From: Entamoeba invadens IP1 | Lineage: Eukaryota; Evosea; Mastigamoebida; Endamoebidae | DNA length: 64,000 nt | Direction of reading: 5' to 3' | Assembly: GCF_000330505.1 (NCBI RefSeq) | Contig: NW_004440445.1 | Location: 103,424-167,423, forward strand | Shown here: piece after piece, positions 50,112 through 62,411 of the stretch | Numbering within the stretch: the stretch's first letter is position 1 | Layout of the letters: every line of letters begins with the position of its first letter | The notes under the pieces: generated by a model | Told to the model about the DNA's origin: nothing | Seen by the model: the letters and a program-made list of their open reading frames with translations, nothing else | The model's database searches: none | Position numbers and translations under genes: made by a program

Positions 50112-53100
50112 ATGTCCAACGACACACAGTCCCCCGTCGTGAACAGACACACCAAATTTAAAAAGGACAACTCAAAGGTTAAAGTAATTCGCTACTGTGA
50201 GATGTGTGCGGACGTTGGGTTTGGTTCTTTCGTTACACCATCATCCTACGCCTCTGAAAAGTTCTTTCCAAATTCGTACGTCAATATCTTAAAGTCTGAA
50301 GTACAGGTTTCTACAATGGAATATATGGTTTGTTCTTCTGAGGCATTTGTATTATGTTTTAATACAAATATACTATTATTTTTAATACAGTCTGTCGAAT
50401 GTACGATTTATGGTTTACTAATTATTAACTAATAGTACATTGTACCACACCACACGATCCACCACGTTTTTGTATCGAATACGGATACGAAAACGTTTGT
50501 CTTGGTATTAAAACAACCACCACTAATAACAGTACCATCGGCAAGGCGCGCGACGACAATTCAACTTGATTTTTCGCCAACGAAATACGTGAATAGGTGT
50601 CGGTCATTATATTTTAGTGTTGATTCGGAATTCATAATGAAAAAGGTGATTCAGGTGTTGCAAAACAATCACAATAGCAGAATGTATAACGACAGATTCA
50701 TTATCAACATCCCACTTCAATACATCGAGAACTACAACTTCACACCAAAAGTGTATTTTTCATATCCAACGATTCAAGAGACTATTGCGCTGTTTCAATT
50801 GGAGGGATTGTATCTCGAGGGGTATATTATGTCCTCACAAATTGATGCAGAGATTGTGTCGTATTTGAAAACCCTCAAGAAGGATATGCTGATATTCTTT
50901 AAAAGGCAAACGCAATTGATGGCACTTGAAAATGACTACCTCAGAATATTCAGCTTAAGGCAAGCAATACAGACATGTAAAGAGAAGTTCCACGATTCGA
51001 TTGGGAAGTCACGCGAAGATGACGTTGTACTGAGAATGGAAGTGAACTCATCAGTGGTTCGAATGAGTTTTGGGTACAATGAATCCAATGCTATTCTCGA
51101 GGATTTTTCAGAGGAGTTTCGTGTGAAAATGCTGCGACTTAAGTTTTTGAACAATGAAAATAAGATGCACGTACTTGAAAGGGTGGACACTGATTTACTG
51201 GCATTCTACTTGGTCAAGGGGTATTCGTCTTATTTCCAGAATCGAAGGTACGAATTTTTCTTGTCGAACCCGTCACAAAGCAGGTCGGGAGCATGTTGGT
51301 TCATTGATAATACCGATGACATTACGCGTGTTGCTGCGTATAATTCGCTTGGAATTGACTTGAAAAGTGCCAAAATTAAGAACTCGGGTATTTTGTTGAT
51401 GAGAGCTGGACTGTTTGGATCGGATTCTGTAGCTACTGCCGGTATCTACCCCCAGCAAATTAAAAGAATTGAAGATGTAACCAATGAAGGAGGCTACACG
51501 TTTTCGGATGGGGTTGGAAGGATCAGTCTTTCACTTGCAAGTAAAGTGTTTGCGGAGTATCGGCGGTGTGGGGAGAATGTCATTCGAGTTGAAGAACCGG
51601 CGGCTTTTCAAATTCGGTTTGCTGGAGTCAAAGGAGTTGTATCTGTCGACTGCTTGGATAAGAGTGAGAACATCTACTTCAGGCCATCACAGATTAAGAT
51701 TGAGGCGTTTCCAGAAAGGGTCCAGAAACTGAGAGTTGTCCAAATACCACAATACAGATCGGGGAGAATGAACGAACAACTTGCTTTAGGGCTTGAGTAT
51801 CTTGAGATACCGATACCCAATTTCATACAATGTGCGAAAGAATATCTAAGAAAATATTTCACGAGCATTCCAAATGATGAGGTAGTCAGACTCTTCCAGA
51901 AGAATGCCAAAAATCCCACGGTAGCAATTGCACTGAAGATGGTGATGGCAGCTGGTCGCGACTCCAAAATATTCGAAGAGCCTTTTGTGAAAGCGAATTC
52001 ACTTGTCCTTCGAATGGCTATGCTGTCCGAGAAGAGCGATTTTATTAAGTTTGATATTGATAATTCGGCATTTTTAATGGGCGTGATGGACGAAACAGGC
52101 ATATTAGAAGAGGGACAGGTCTTCATTCAACTCTCCTCGAATTCGGTCTTCGTTCCATCTTCAAGGCTTCTTGCTGTTAAATTCCCAGCTACACATCCCG
52201 GCGACTTTTTGCTCTTACGAAATGTTTGTGAAAATGTGTTGTTTGAACGAAAACGCGGGTACGAGCGACTTGCGTATTTAAAGGACGTCATCGTCTTTTC
52301 GTCGAAGGGATATCGTCCTGATCCGAATAAGATGGCGGGTGGAGATTTGGATGGTGATGAGTACTTGGTCATTTGGAATCCACTTTTCCTTCCCAAACTT
52401 GGTAAGAAGTCACACCCGCCAGCAAATTACGATTTTGAGGAAACACATCTTGAAAGATTCTTGGAATACAACGACATGAAACACGCATTTGTTTCACAGT
52501 TATACTCCAAGTATGTGTTGGCACAGATATCGACTTGCCATAAGAAGGCGTGTATGTCATTGGGGATGCAGGACGAGATTTCAAAGGCACTTTCACAACT
52601 CATATCCGTGGCGGTTGACGCACCAAAGACGGGGGCAGAGATAGATAGTGGGGAGATAAACGAGTTGGTGGAGAGAGTCAGAGAACAGAAGATCGTTGGG
52701 CAGTCCGTACTCATCGCGTTGAAGGACTTTTTCAACCAACAAGTGCCACTTGTGCTTGACAGATTCCACGCGGAGTTGATGGACATAGTCAATACACTTC
52801 ACTACGATACCATTTTCTTGTCAGATAATATCATCCCAGAGCTCATACCATTTGTGAGAAGAACGAGAAACGAATTCAACAAGCAGATTGAGTTGTACAT
52901 TAACAAACAAATACCGTACCGAATACAACGAGATACTGAAAGGACTCAACTTGTAGTGGGTGGTGTATTCCGAACAAGTGGAAGTGATCGGTTGGAGTGG
53001 GAAAAGGAAGAGAAGGGTGTTATCAACGACCTCGAAAGCTTCATGTTAGCTTATAGAAATCGAGTTGAGCAGGAAGCTGCGCGCATGAAAGTCCCACTGA

Positions 53101-53309
53101 GGCGTATGATTGACGCGTGTTACAAGATTACATACGATCAGAGGTATTATTGTGAAAATGAATTGTTGGTATATAGATTGACCAGGATAAAGTGTTTACT
53201 TTTTCCATGGGCCGTAAGACCACAAAACAACATCTTTTTCACGTCGGTTATCCAGAAGAAGTCACTTCCGAATAATGTCCTTTCAAGAGTGAAAGTTTGG
53301 TTTAATTGA
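50112..53309 (+). CDS. RNA-dependent RNA polymerase of the RNAi type
   Basis: Two exons. Exon 1 starts at ATG 50,112 and ends at 50,327; the 108-nt intron (50,328-50,435) begins GTTTGT and ends AATAG; exon 2 runs to 53,309. Phase is kept (0/0), giving 1029 residues. The second exon has no ATG near its start, which supports the intron. The catalytic GGDLDGDEY (near 52,340-52,366) and FSDGVGRIS are signatures of cellular RdRPs that make double-stranded RNA in silencing. Entamoeba has abundant 5'-polyphosphate small RNAs, consistent with RdRP activity. A shorter intron ending at 50,390 would hit a stop, so it is less likely. Confidence 0.9.
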
Positions 53310-53725
53310 TTGATTTAATTGTGTGTTGTTTCTTCATGTGACACTGTAAAAAAACAAAATTTATATTTATAGTAACAATAAACTATATTAAGAAATACTT
53401 TTCGTAACATCATTTATTCAACAAATAATATATTTTTAATTTATTTTGCTATATCTATAATTTCAGAACTTACCAGATTTTAATTATAATTTAAACTATA
53501 AATTATACCACTGGCTAAATAAAGAAAACCCAAAAAGGTGAAAGAGTTCAAAAAAATAATCTGATACAGTCTTTTTTATATAAGAATAATTAATGGGAGT
53601 GAACTTATTTTGAATTTTGGATCTTAGTGATAATAATGAAAGAAATAGTATAAACTATTGTAACAAAGAATTAACAATCTAATTTATTAAAAAAGAGAAA
53701 AAAGGAATGCCAACTCAAAAAATAG
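53310..53725. other. AT-rich spacer
   Basis: No gene seen; likely contains the RdRP 3' flank and the promoter of the giant gene. Confidence 0.5.
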
Positions 53726-56700
53726 ATGGAGAGTGAGGACTACTTCAAACAACTACGAGCCGAAGTCACCGAACCTTTTTCAGAAGCGAAACTTAAACCA
53801 ACACCCGAAACGAAAAAAGAGGCGGACGCTGACTCGGAGAAATTTGCGAAGCTGTTGGATCGGATTGAAATGAAGTTTTTCACACAAAAGGACATTCCCC
53901 CAGACTTCAACGGATTTTTTTTCACGTTGGTATACAACGCTATTCGAGCACTCAGCGACTCGATTCTTCGAGACCAGAATTTCCGAAATGAATGTATTGA
54001 AAGACTCTTCAATTTTTTAAATCGAACGTATCAACCTGATTTTTTAGTCAATGTCTTGATATTGGCGAATAACCTCTTTGAGAAAGGACAAGAAAGAGTC
54101 GAACTGATTGCAGTCAATTTGATTGACGAATTCTTAATGAAAAATGTCGAAGAGTTCAAGAAGATACTCAAAACAGAACAAAAAGCAGACGCGTTTCTGA
54201 GTAATTTGAATCAACTGATAATGGGGAAATTGTGGCAATACGTGTCACCGGACTTTAATCAGAAAATAGTCAACCAACAATTCTTCTATGAGTACGTGTC
54301 GAGACCATGTAAGGCAGATGTGCTCACAGAAATAGCGAAATTACTGTTGAACTTCACCGATGAAAGAAACGATTTACTCCGAGGAAACGTGTTTGCTGAT
54401 TTGTTGTACAACACCATGCTCGCACTTGACGATCCGTTGCCAGTCCAAACTATGACGAATTTGAGAATCAGAATTCAGTTGTATAAGGCGTTTTATAAGT
54501 TCGCGGCGGTATATATTCGAGCATACAAGATGTCCCCAGACAAAGCGAAAGAAGTCAAAAGAATGCATGAAAAGTTTCTGTTGCTCATGAATGACTCATT
54601 CATATATCCAAGAGAACTGTTGTTTGATAATATGAATACTCAAATTGATGTGAATGTCTTGCTTGAAAGCGCAAAGGATATACTCAAAAACATCGACTGC
54701 CAACCAAATTCAAGACTGATTGTCGTGTTCAATAGAGCACTGGAGATCGTCGCGAAGGTCAACATGCAGAGTTTAACAACACTCAAAATCATTTCGATGT
54801 ACAAAACGTCCTGGGAAATTGCACCTTCCCATCGACTCGGTATACATAACTTGATTCATCCGATGAGATTCATTAAACAGGTCTTCGATAATATATGCCA
54901 GAACAAGAACGTGTTGATGGAAGTTAAGAAGCAAAGTGAACTGACGCTGAGATGTTATAGACTTGCGACACAACATCTCACCACAATCATTCAGCTCATT
55001 ACGATATTACCAAACCCAATGGAAAGTATCAAACACTTTTTCTGGAACACCACTTCAAGAAACACCCCTCGGATCATCGAAAATGTGTTTGAATTTTTGA
55101 AACTGATGGTGGACTTACTTCCGACAGTAGTCGAAACTTTTCAACAACCCGCGAGTGGAAACGAAGAAGAGATGGAGAAACTACTTTTTGACTTTTTTAA
55201 ACAATGTATACACAATACAATCATGGTAGTTTCATGCGACGACAAGCAGTGCCTCAGTTTTGGAATCAACAACTCGCCAACACCGGAGCCAATGAAGAAG
55301 ATATTAATGCGAATCCAAGCGAACAACCGCCCGGAGAACGATAAGCAAATTGATGTCATTAAAAAGAGTGTCAGATATTTGATGAAAAGAGTTATTGAGT
55401 TGCCAACAAACAACGCATTAAAGGTGTTGTCGTTGTACGATGAATTTTTGGTGTTTTTGGACAAGTATGTCATGGAAGTCACATTCTCGACATTTCTCGA
55501 GATGATGGAGAATACCGACAAGATAGAAGACGTTGCTATCATGTTCAAACGAATATGTATGAAGATCAAGTCGTTTATAGACCCCGTCATATCAAACCAG
55601 GTGGCCCTCGGAAGTAGTTTTGACATTGCAGATTATCAACAAACACTGACTCTTATTGTTGGGAAATGCTTTAAACAGATGGTGAAATACTTGACAGAAG
55701 ATGACGAAATTGATGTGGAACCATATGTCAATATACTCGAAGGATGTTATCTGCTGTATCCGCTCGAGGTGGTGTCGTGTCTTGGAGAAAAGACCGTGGA
55801 AGTTTTTTCAAAGATTTATTTGAACAATCCATTCAGCGAAATTCCGTTCTACTACTTATCAAAATACATCTCTTCACTTAGCGACCCAAATGAAATATAC
55901 AACTTACCAAACCCACTACTCAGAATTGCGGAAATGTGTATTAAGCTTCCACTCCATATGAACAAGTTACTCTCATTTTTATATATCAGTCTCCCGATCG
56001 CGTCGACGGTGATTTGCTGTAAAAAAGTTTCGGAGAGTTTCAGATCGACAGCACACAGATATTTAAACATTGTTTGCTCGATATGTCCCCCAGCAGTGTT
56101 ATACAAATTCATTCCATCAGTCGACAATTTGAAGAAAGCACTCGCCGAAATGATTGGTTCAAACACGGTTATGGACTTCCCAAAACATGACAACATACAG
56201 ACGAAACCTCCTTCGATGTACATCGAGGAACCATTCAAAACATCTCTTATATCAGCTTTGGCTTCTCTTGCAGTATTACCACATGACACCACACCGAAGA
56301 TCCAAAAGCCTGTATTGTACAATTTGGAACTCAAAGGGTCTCCAATCACTTTTGACTTGTTTCCGTTCTGTGAAGAGTACTTGGCGATGATTAAGAAGCA
56401 ACCGGAAAATGTCAAGAATATGATAGCGGGTCTCAAGTCGATGATCAAACACCAACCCCACCCAGCGTTATTTACATTGTATTTCGCAACACTGAACGTG
56501 AAAATTATCGACGAAAAAATGGATGAAATAGATATTTACGACATTAGAATTTCAATGAAGAGGGAAATGAAAATGATGTTCGAGGGGTTTGTCAACTTTT
56601 TGGAAGATGTTGAGACTCTAGAAGATGAGAAAGGGTTTACAGCAGTGTGTGACGATGTTTTAAATTTGGTGAGCGAAACTGGGGGGTTAGAACCGAATAG

Positions 56701-59700
56701 GGAGGGGTTGGTATATTTCGTGAGTTTGATTGGAAAGCACGAGCAAGGCTTGTCCTTTGATTTGCATGCGGTGGAATTCATTCTTAAATACTCTCTCAAA
56801 TACACGGATTGGCTTTCTGTTGAAAGTCACATTGTTGTGAGATATCTTTTCGATGTTACACAACGAATGTATCACAATAGAACTATCAATCGAATATTGG
56901 ATTCATTATTAAGTCCAACGTCATTGGACTCTATCATACAAACAATTGATGACTCACTCCCAAGATGGTTGCACGATTTATTTGTGTCTGTTATTACTTC
57001 AGATAGTCCAGAAGGTGTTCCTTACATCATTGAATTCTTCAAAAGAAATTCGCAACATCCAGAGATATCTCTGTTACTGTCATTTGACATCGACCCAACG
57101 AATTACAATTTCAATGATATTTTTGGATATCAATTATCGATATTGGAATTCATGGTGGACAAATTCAAAACACATCAAGCATTCAAGTCTAAGGTCGATA
57201 CAATATTGAAAATAAAAATACCACGACAGTACATCATTCGACTTGAGACATTGATGTTGAAGTGTTGCGATCAACAAAGATTCACTCAGTTTGTACGCGA
57301 GTGCACACAAAGCAAAGATGTGAATATATCGAGCCACTTTTGTGCCGTACTTGAAAAGCTTTTTGAAACCAACCCGACGATGGTTGAAGAAGAACTGAAC
57401 AAAATCGACCTCCTCAACATCGGGAGATATAGACACACCAATTTGTTCAGTTTCATTTTGCGAAAAGGAAAAGGGCAGTTGAAAGACAAAGTGCAGCAAA
57501 TTGTCAGTGAGAGCATCGAACAAGTTTCAACTGACATTGTGAACAAAGTACCAGTGCACAAGTTCGTGAGTCAATTAGACGACTTTTTTGTTCATAAGTA
57601 CAATGCGGAAGGGATATGCGGAGTCATTACAGAGCTTAAAGGAATGTATGAGTACAGACACATTTTATGTATTATCCAGTCACTTAAAAGGGTTTTGAAT
57701 TTGAACCCACAACAAAGTGTTGCAACCATTATGGCTGAACAAGACAGTGCTCCAAAAATTTTATATCTACTCGCTACAATGCCCGACCTTGACATCTTCC
57801 CATTGGTATTCCAACATCTCCTCGGCGACCCAAATTCACTCTGGAAGAAGGACAACGGACCAATTGCACTTCTTCGTTTCTTTGTGAAGTTTTCACAAAG
57901 AAAACAAATGCCAGACGACATGAACAACGCGATTATTAATTTGTCGTATAACACGACTAAACCAAGTGACGAAGTTGTCATCGATTACACAAAAATACTG
58001 CTCAACATCTCGAGATACCAAATGAATAATCCAGAGCTTCTCCGACAAATTCTTGTGACACTTGAAACAAGCGAACAAGAAAAATTCCAATTCGTGATGC
58101 TCCATTTTATTAAAAATTTCCCGACTGACGTGAAAAACGTGTTTTTGACAATGCGGGCGATTAACGAAGCAGTTGAAGGGAGGTGGAGACTGTTGGTTTA
58201 TGCGATGCAATTTATTGTTGTTCCTTTGATTCGAACGCACACAAAAGAGTTTAATGGGAATGTGATGGACGAGTTGAGGAAAATGCTGATGGTTGTTCCA
58301 AACACACCAAATGTGACGATTTTCGATGAGGTCCAAGGTACACAGCTCCATGTATTTATCGAAGCAGTGTCAATCAGTCAAGAGTTCCTTGAACCCTTAA
58401 GAAGTGTCATTTTGGAAAACAACTCCTCGCCAACATCATTACACAATGCTTGTTTGAAGTTACATGCGCAGTTGTTGGTATACAAACCGGGGTGCGGGTT
58501 GTTCTTAGACAAGTTACTCGAAGAGTTGCTTGAACTTCCGATCAACGAAATTTATTTCAACTCGATTTCAATTGGCAATATCGAGATTGAAACAATTCAA
58601 CACTTCTTCGAGTCGAACAGCGAAGAACAGCAGAATATATGCAAAATTATTTTGAGACACATCAACTCGACGTATCAAGAGAATGTCCTTCCATTCACGT
58701 TTCCAGTCAAATACTTCTATGTGTTTTACCAACAACGAAGACTTTTTGTGCCGACCATTTTGAGGTCAATTGAACACTTTGAAGAGCGGCGTGAAATGAT
58801 TAAATGCATTGACTTGAGTGAGTTGATTATGAACTGGGAAAGATTCAGAGTGAACGAGAAAATGCACCCATTGAGTGATACACCGGTGTTGGTGTCTATC
58901 ATGGAGAAATGCGCAAATCAGGAACACGACAACGACTCGTTGTTCCAACCGTGTTACAAAGTAGTTGTGAATAACTTCAAAATACAAGCGCAGAACATGT
59001 TGGGGTCGAAGCCAAAGACTCTTGTCAACCAAACGAAGCACAACATGAAACGGTTGACGGATTGCATTGACTCTATTTTGACGATTTGGGGAAGTGAAGC
59101 AAAGAAGCCGCTGATGTCTTACAACGAATTGACTGAATATGATCCTTCAGTCGACAAATCGTTAATTAAGGAATTCTTGATTGCATGTGCCAGAGCAGAT
59201 CCACCAATTTTGTATGAAGAAGGAAAGAAGTTTTTGTATGAAGCGACGCAAGAACATGAAGAGGAGTATGTCCCATTGGTAAAAGGGTATTTGGTTGATC
59301 CGCGATTTGACAATGAAATGAACAATTTGCTGACAAATCGATTTATACCGTACGATTGCTTTGCGTGTGTCAAGGAGTTTGTTGAAAGAAAGAAGATCAA
59401 AGCGACTGCTGTTGTTGGGAAGGTCTCTGAGAAGTATGTGGCGTACTTAAAACAAATAACTGGGAACGACGCGTCGATGTGTCAAACTCCACTTTGCGAA
59501 CGATTAAAATCGATTTTGGAAATACTCATTGGTATCGACACTGATGAAGCAAGACGCCAAATAATGGTATTGGGGAGAGAGCTCTTTGACAAATTGGCCG
59601 AGTCAAAAACACAACTCAGTGGAGAAGAGAAGTTGGTGACACAGTACATGGACGTTCTAAGCAAATGTGGAAAGCGCGAAGAAATGGTATTAAAAGCGAT

Positions 59701-61429
59701 GTCCAAATATTTTACAAATGCGGAGAGAAATGTTGTTGAAACGCAGAGGATCGACTTTTTGGAAATGATGATTGCGGAAGACGACATGGTGTTGAGTGTT
59801 AGAAGTGTTGGTATGGAGAATCCAAGCACTGCGACTCGATACGTCGAAAAGTTTGTGAAACGATTGAAAGGCACCGATTTGATGTCACTGTTTGTTGAAA
59901 TTGTGAATAACAAAATACCAAACGAGTATCATACAGAAAAGTGGGTTGGTGTGTTTGTCAGTGTGTTGTTAAAGAAACTCGAACCGGACAACTTCCTCGG
60001 AGACATTGTTTTGACGAACTTGAAACTTGCAGAACGGCTGTTTGTTGCAATTGTGATGAACGTGTCGAGTAACCAAGAAATAGTGAAAACACTCAAATTG
60101 ATATATAACAAGAGAAGGGACAAAAACGAAGTAATTATGCTTGAAGTGATGTGTGAGAATAACGTGAGTGTCGGGGACTTGTGTTTGTACGACAGTGATG
60201 CGATGAAATTCTATGGGAAAGGCATCAAATTTTTGACAGAGAATTTTGTGAAGTACCAGAAGCCGGAGTTAGTGTCACAACTTTACACGTTTCTTGTGAA
60301 CAATCCAGTCGAGAAGTACAAACTACTCGCACCAATGATGAAAAATCAGAGACTCAAATATTGTATGGAACAATTCCCGACACATGCGGAGTCGTTGCAC
60401 AATATCACAAAGGATTTGCTGACGGAGATGCAAGCAAACAACGACGAAGAATATCGATATGCAGCCGAGTTAAAGATAGATTTGGCACTCATGTTGAATT
60501 TGTACAGGCCGTTAATGAAGTATGGCGAAGCCGCAATTAAAATGGCACAAACGGAAGAGGAGAAGCGAAGAATCAACGACTTGATGTCGACATGTTTGTT
60601 CAATTTACCGGAGGAAGGGGAGAAAGAGTACACAAATGGAAACCCATGTTTGCAGTGCGTTTATCAAATGTGTCAAAAACTCACAATGGAGCGTGCAGAT
60701 AGAACAAATTTCAACTCCGAATTCTCACAACTATTAGTGAGGCTTGTGGAGGTTTTAGAGACCAACATACGAAATTGCGATTTGGACAATCAATTTATGG
60801 TCGAAGACATTTGCACAATGGCTGTGATTCTTAAAGAACTCATCGAAACGCAATTCTTCATGCTCTTTTACAACGCCAACGCCAATTTGAATCAAACCCT
60901 TGACAAAACAGCAACGTATTCAATTTTGTTCTGCAGAGATTTGAACACAAAGGAGTTGTACGTTGTCCGACAGTATGCGCTGACACACCACAAAAAGACA
61001 TTTGAATATTTGAGTAACAAGAAGACGTCAAGTGCCGCGTACAACGCACTTATCCAGAAATTTGAGAAGCTTGAGATATTGAATCAAATTGAGTTTGCGC
61101 GGTATCATCGGCGAATGCACTTGTTCTCTCCAGCAATAACGATTTTAGAAGATGTCAACAAGAAGTTAGAGAAGAAGCAAGGAGGGGAGAAACAAGGCCT
61201 TGAAAAACAGAACGAGGAGATCAACAATTTGTTTATTCGAGTGTTACTTGAGATGGCACTCAACGCGGACGCATTGGAGCGTCCATTACAAATGGTCAAG
61301 ATTATGCAAACGACTTACGACAATTACATCCACCCCGTGATTGAGTCGAATGCGAACACAAAGAACAACGAAGAGATCAATATGTTCTTCCAGATAATGA
61401 AAGTGTTGCATTACCCAACAATTGACTGA
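53726..61429 (+). CDS. Giant helical-repeat protein, 2567 aa
   Basis: A single intact frame of 7.7 kb from ATG 53,726. Nearly the whole product is predicted helical, in HEAT/TPR-like hydrophobic patterns. There are no transmembrane segments, ATP-binding motifs or kinase domain. Size and architecture recall TRRAP/Tra1 or other PIKK scaffolds, with the last 350 residues like a FAT region, but the C-terminal kinase and FATC parts are absent and no diagnostic motif was confirmed. It could be any large alpha-solenoid scaffold. The coding-strand preference and intact length argue for a functional gene. Confidence 0.85.
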   Translation: MESEDYFKQLRAEVTEPFSEAKLKPTPETKKEADADSEKFAKLLDRIEMKFFTQKDIPPDFNGFFFTLVYNAIRALSDSILRDQNFRNECIERLFNFLNRTYQPDFLVNVLILANNLFEKGQERVELIAVNLIDEFLMKNVEEFKKILKTEQKADAFLSNLNQLIMGKLWQYVSPDFNQKIVNQQFFYEYVSRPCKADVLTEIAKLLLNFTDERNDLLRGNVFADLLYNTMLALDDPLPVQTMTNLRIRIQLYKAFYKFAAVYIRAYKMSPDKAKEVKRMHEKFLLLMNDSFIYPRELLFDNMNTQIDVNVLLESAKDILKNIDCQPNSRLIVVFNRALEIVAKVNMQSLTTLKIISMYKTSWEIAPSHRLGIHNLIHPMRFIKQVFDNICQNKNVLMEVKKQSELTLRCYRLATQHLTTIIQLITILPNPMESIKHFFWNTTSRNTPRIIENVFEFLKLMVDLLPTVVETFQQPASGNEEEMEKLLFDFFKQCIHNTIMVVSCDDKQCLSFGINNSPTPEPMKKILMRIQANNRPENDKQIDVIKKSVRYLMKRVIELPTNNALKVLSLYDEFLVFLDKYVMEVTFSTFLEMMENTDKIEDVAIMFKRICMKIKSFIDPVISNQVALGSSFDIADYQQTLTLIVGKCFKQMVKYLTEDDEIDVEPYVNILEGCYLLYPLEVVSCLGEKTVEVFSKIYLNNPFSEIPFYYLSKYISSLSDPNEIYNLPNPLLRIAEMCIKLPLHMNKLLSFLYISLPIASTVICCKKVSESFRSTAHRYLNIVCSICPPAVLYKFIPSVDNLKKALAEMIGSNTVMDFPKHDNIQTKPPSMYIEEPFKTSLISALASLAVLPHDTTPKIQKPVLYNLELKGSPITFDLFPFCEEYLAMIKKQPENVKNMIAGLKSMIKHQPHPALFTLYFATLNVKIIDEKMDEIDIYDIRISMKREMKMMFEGFVNFLEDVETLEDEKGFTAVCDDVLNLVSETGGLEPNREGLVYFVSLIGKHEQGLSFDLHAVEFILKYSLKYTDWLSVESHIVVRYLFDVTQRMYHNRTINRILDSLLSPTSLDSIIQTIDDSLPRWLHDLFVSVITSDSPEGVPYIIEFFKRNSQHPEISLLLSFDIDPTNYNFNDIFGYQLSILEFMVDKFKTHQAFKSKVDTILKIKIPRQYIIRLETLMLKCCDQQRFTQFVRECTQSKDVNISSHFCAVLEKLFETNPTMVEEELNKIDLLNIGRYRHTNLFSFILRKGKGQLKDKVQQIVSESIEQVSTDIVNKVPVHKFVSQLDDFFVHKYNAEGICGVITELKGMYEYRHILCIIQSLKRVLNLNPQQSVATIMAEQDSAPKILYLLATMPDLDIFPLVFQHLLGDPNSLWKKDNGPIALLRFFVKFSQRKQMPDDMNNAIINLSYNTTKPSDEVVIDYTKILLNISRYQMNNPELLRQILVTLETSEQEKFQFVMLHFIKNFPTDVKNVFLTMRAINEAVEGRWRLLVYAMQFIVVPLIRTHTKEFNGNVMDELRKMLMVVPNTPNVTIFDEVQGTQLHVFIEAVSISQEFLEPLRSVILENNSSPTSLHNACLKLHAQLLVYKPGCGLFLDKLLEELLELPINEIYFNSISIGNIEIETIQHFFESNSEEQQNICKIILRHINSTYQENVLPFTFPVKYFYVFYQQRRLFVPTILRSIEHFEERREMIKCIDLSELIMNWERFRVNEKMHPLSDTPVLVSIMEKCANQEHDNDSLFQPCYKVVVNNFKIQAQNMLGSKPKTLVNQTKHNMKRLTDCIDSILTIWGSEAKKPLMSYNELTEYDPSVDKSLIKEFLIACARADPPILYEEGKKFLYEATQEHEEEYVPLVKGYLVDPRFDNEMNNLLTNRFIPYDCFACVKEFVERKKIKATAVVGKVSEKYVAYLKQITGNDASMCQTPLCERLKSILEILIGIDTDEARRQIMVLGRELFDKLAESKTQLSGEEKLVTQYMDVLSKCGKREEMVLKAMSKYFTNAERNVVETQRIDFLEMMIAEDDMVLSVRSVGMENPSTATRYVEKFVKRLKGTDLMSLFVEIVNNKIPNEYHTEKWVGVFVSVLLKKLEPDNFLGDIVLTNLKLAERLFVAIVMNVSSNQEIVKTLKLIYNKRRDKNEVIMLEVMCENNVSVGDLCLYDSDAMKFYGKGIKFLTENFVKYQKPELVSQLYTFLVNNPVEKYKLLAPMMKNQRLKYCMEQFPTHAESLHNITKDLLTEMQANNDEEYRYAAELKIDLALMLNLYRPLMKYGEAAIKMAQTEEEKRRINDLMSTCLFNLPEEGEKEYTNGNPCLQCVYQMCQKLTMERADRTNFNSEFSQLLVRLVEVLETNIRNCDLDNQFMVEDICTMAVILKELIETQFFMLFYNANANLNQTLDKTATYSILFCRDLNTKELYVVRQYALTHHKKTFEYLSNKKTSSAAYNALIQKFEKLEILNQIEFARYHRRMHLFSPAITILEDVNKKLEKKQGGEKQGLEKQNEEINNLFIRVLLEMALNADALERPLQMVKIMQTTYDNYIHPVIESNANTKNNEEINMFFQIMKVLHYPTID

Positions 61430-61487
61430 TGTTTTAGTTTGTCTTTGTCTTTGTCTCCACTGAAGAGAATACAATAACTGAAGTCTT

Positions 61488-62234
61488 TCAATTAAAATTC
61501 TTGACCCATCCTACGAAATACACCTCCGACTGAATGTGCCCCTCATTCGGATCAAAGTGATACTTCAAGTAACACTGGAACCCAAGAAGGTTATACCCAT
61601 ATGTGATCACACCAACATCCTCTTTGTATTGGTCCTGTAACTTATCATCAGTTTTGTCCCCCATTTCAACTTGGTCGATTTTCCGTGTTATAAACTTGAA
61701 TGGCTTTTGAAGCTCACCACAAGAAAGTTGCAAGTAAATGATATCGACGATAACGACTACATAAAGTCCACCCATCGAGAAATTCTTTTTGAGCACGGCG
61801 TCGAATGAAATCGAGACGACAATGGCTGTGAAAAACGACGCACATAACGCGATCATGTAAAGGGTGTGGAAGAGGTTTGCGAGTTTGACGAAGAGGTTGG
61901 GGCGCTTCACATCAGTGAGTAATGTGAACACCGGGTGTGTCCTCACCGCCATGACCATAAAAGCCAGAATGAACAAATACACAACGAAAGCAAAGCCTGA
62001 AAGTCCAATTGCGATGGCCGAGAGAAGCTTTCCGTTCTCTTGGGGGTGGACAAAAAACTCGCAGCACACAAGCGAAAACCCAACAACCAACAAGATGAGT
62101 TGGATGACGTGGTGGAGGATAATATGCACCATAATCTTCTTATTTCGTTTAATCAAAGTCCACACCCGATCCTTCGACGCAGGGACGGGTTCATAATTTT
62201 CTTCCTTCAAAAGATGTGTTGTGTCTTTAAACAT
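61488..62234 (-). CDS. Four-helix membrane protein, 248 aa
   Basis: ATG at 62,234. Four hydrophobic segments, at about residues 38-60, 70-97, 117-142 and 150-172, follow a basic cytosolic head (RVWTLIKRNKKIM). The C-terminal 70 residues are polar. No family motif recognised. Topology resembles small tetra-spanning proteins of the endomembrane or plasma membrane. Confidence 0.75.
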   Translation of the reverse strand: MFKDTTHLLKEENYEPVPASKDRVWTLIKRNKKIMVHIILHHVIQLILLVVGFSLVCCEFFVHPQENGKLLSAIAIGLSGFAFVVYLFILAFMVMAVRTHPVFTLLTDVKRPNLFVKLANLFHTLYMIALCASFFTAIVVSISFDAVLKKNFSMGGLYVVVIVDIIYLQLSCGELQKPFKFITRKIDQVEMGDKTDDKLQDQYKEDVGVITYGYNLLGFQCYLKYHFDPNEGHIQSEVYFVGWVKNFN

Positions 62235-62411
62235 CTGAGATGGATTGTAAATTCTCTTGAGAGTTCTACTCTTACAGAATTTTTTGTGAACAATGAAGTG
62301 TAGTTTGTATTTACTATATGTATAGAATTTGTTTTGTTCGTGTTCAAAACGTCGAACTAATATTTGAACTATCTGGAAAGCTATTAATTATAGATTAGGG
62401 AGTTAAAAGAC

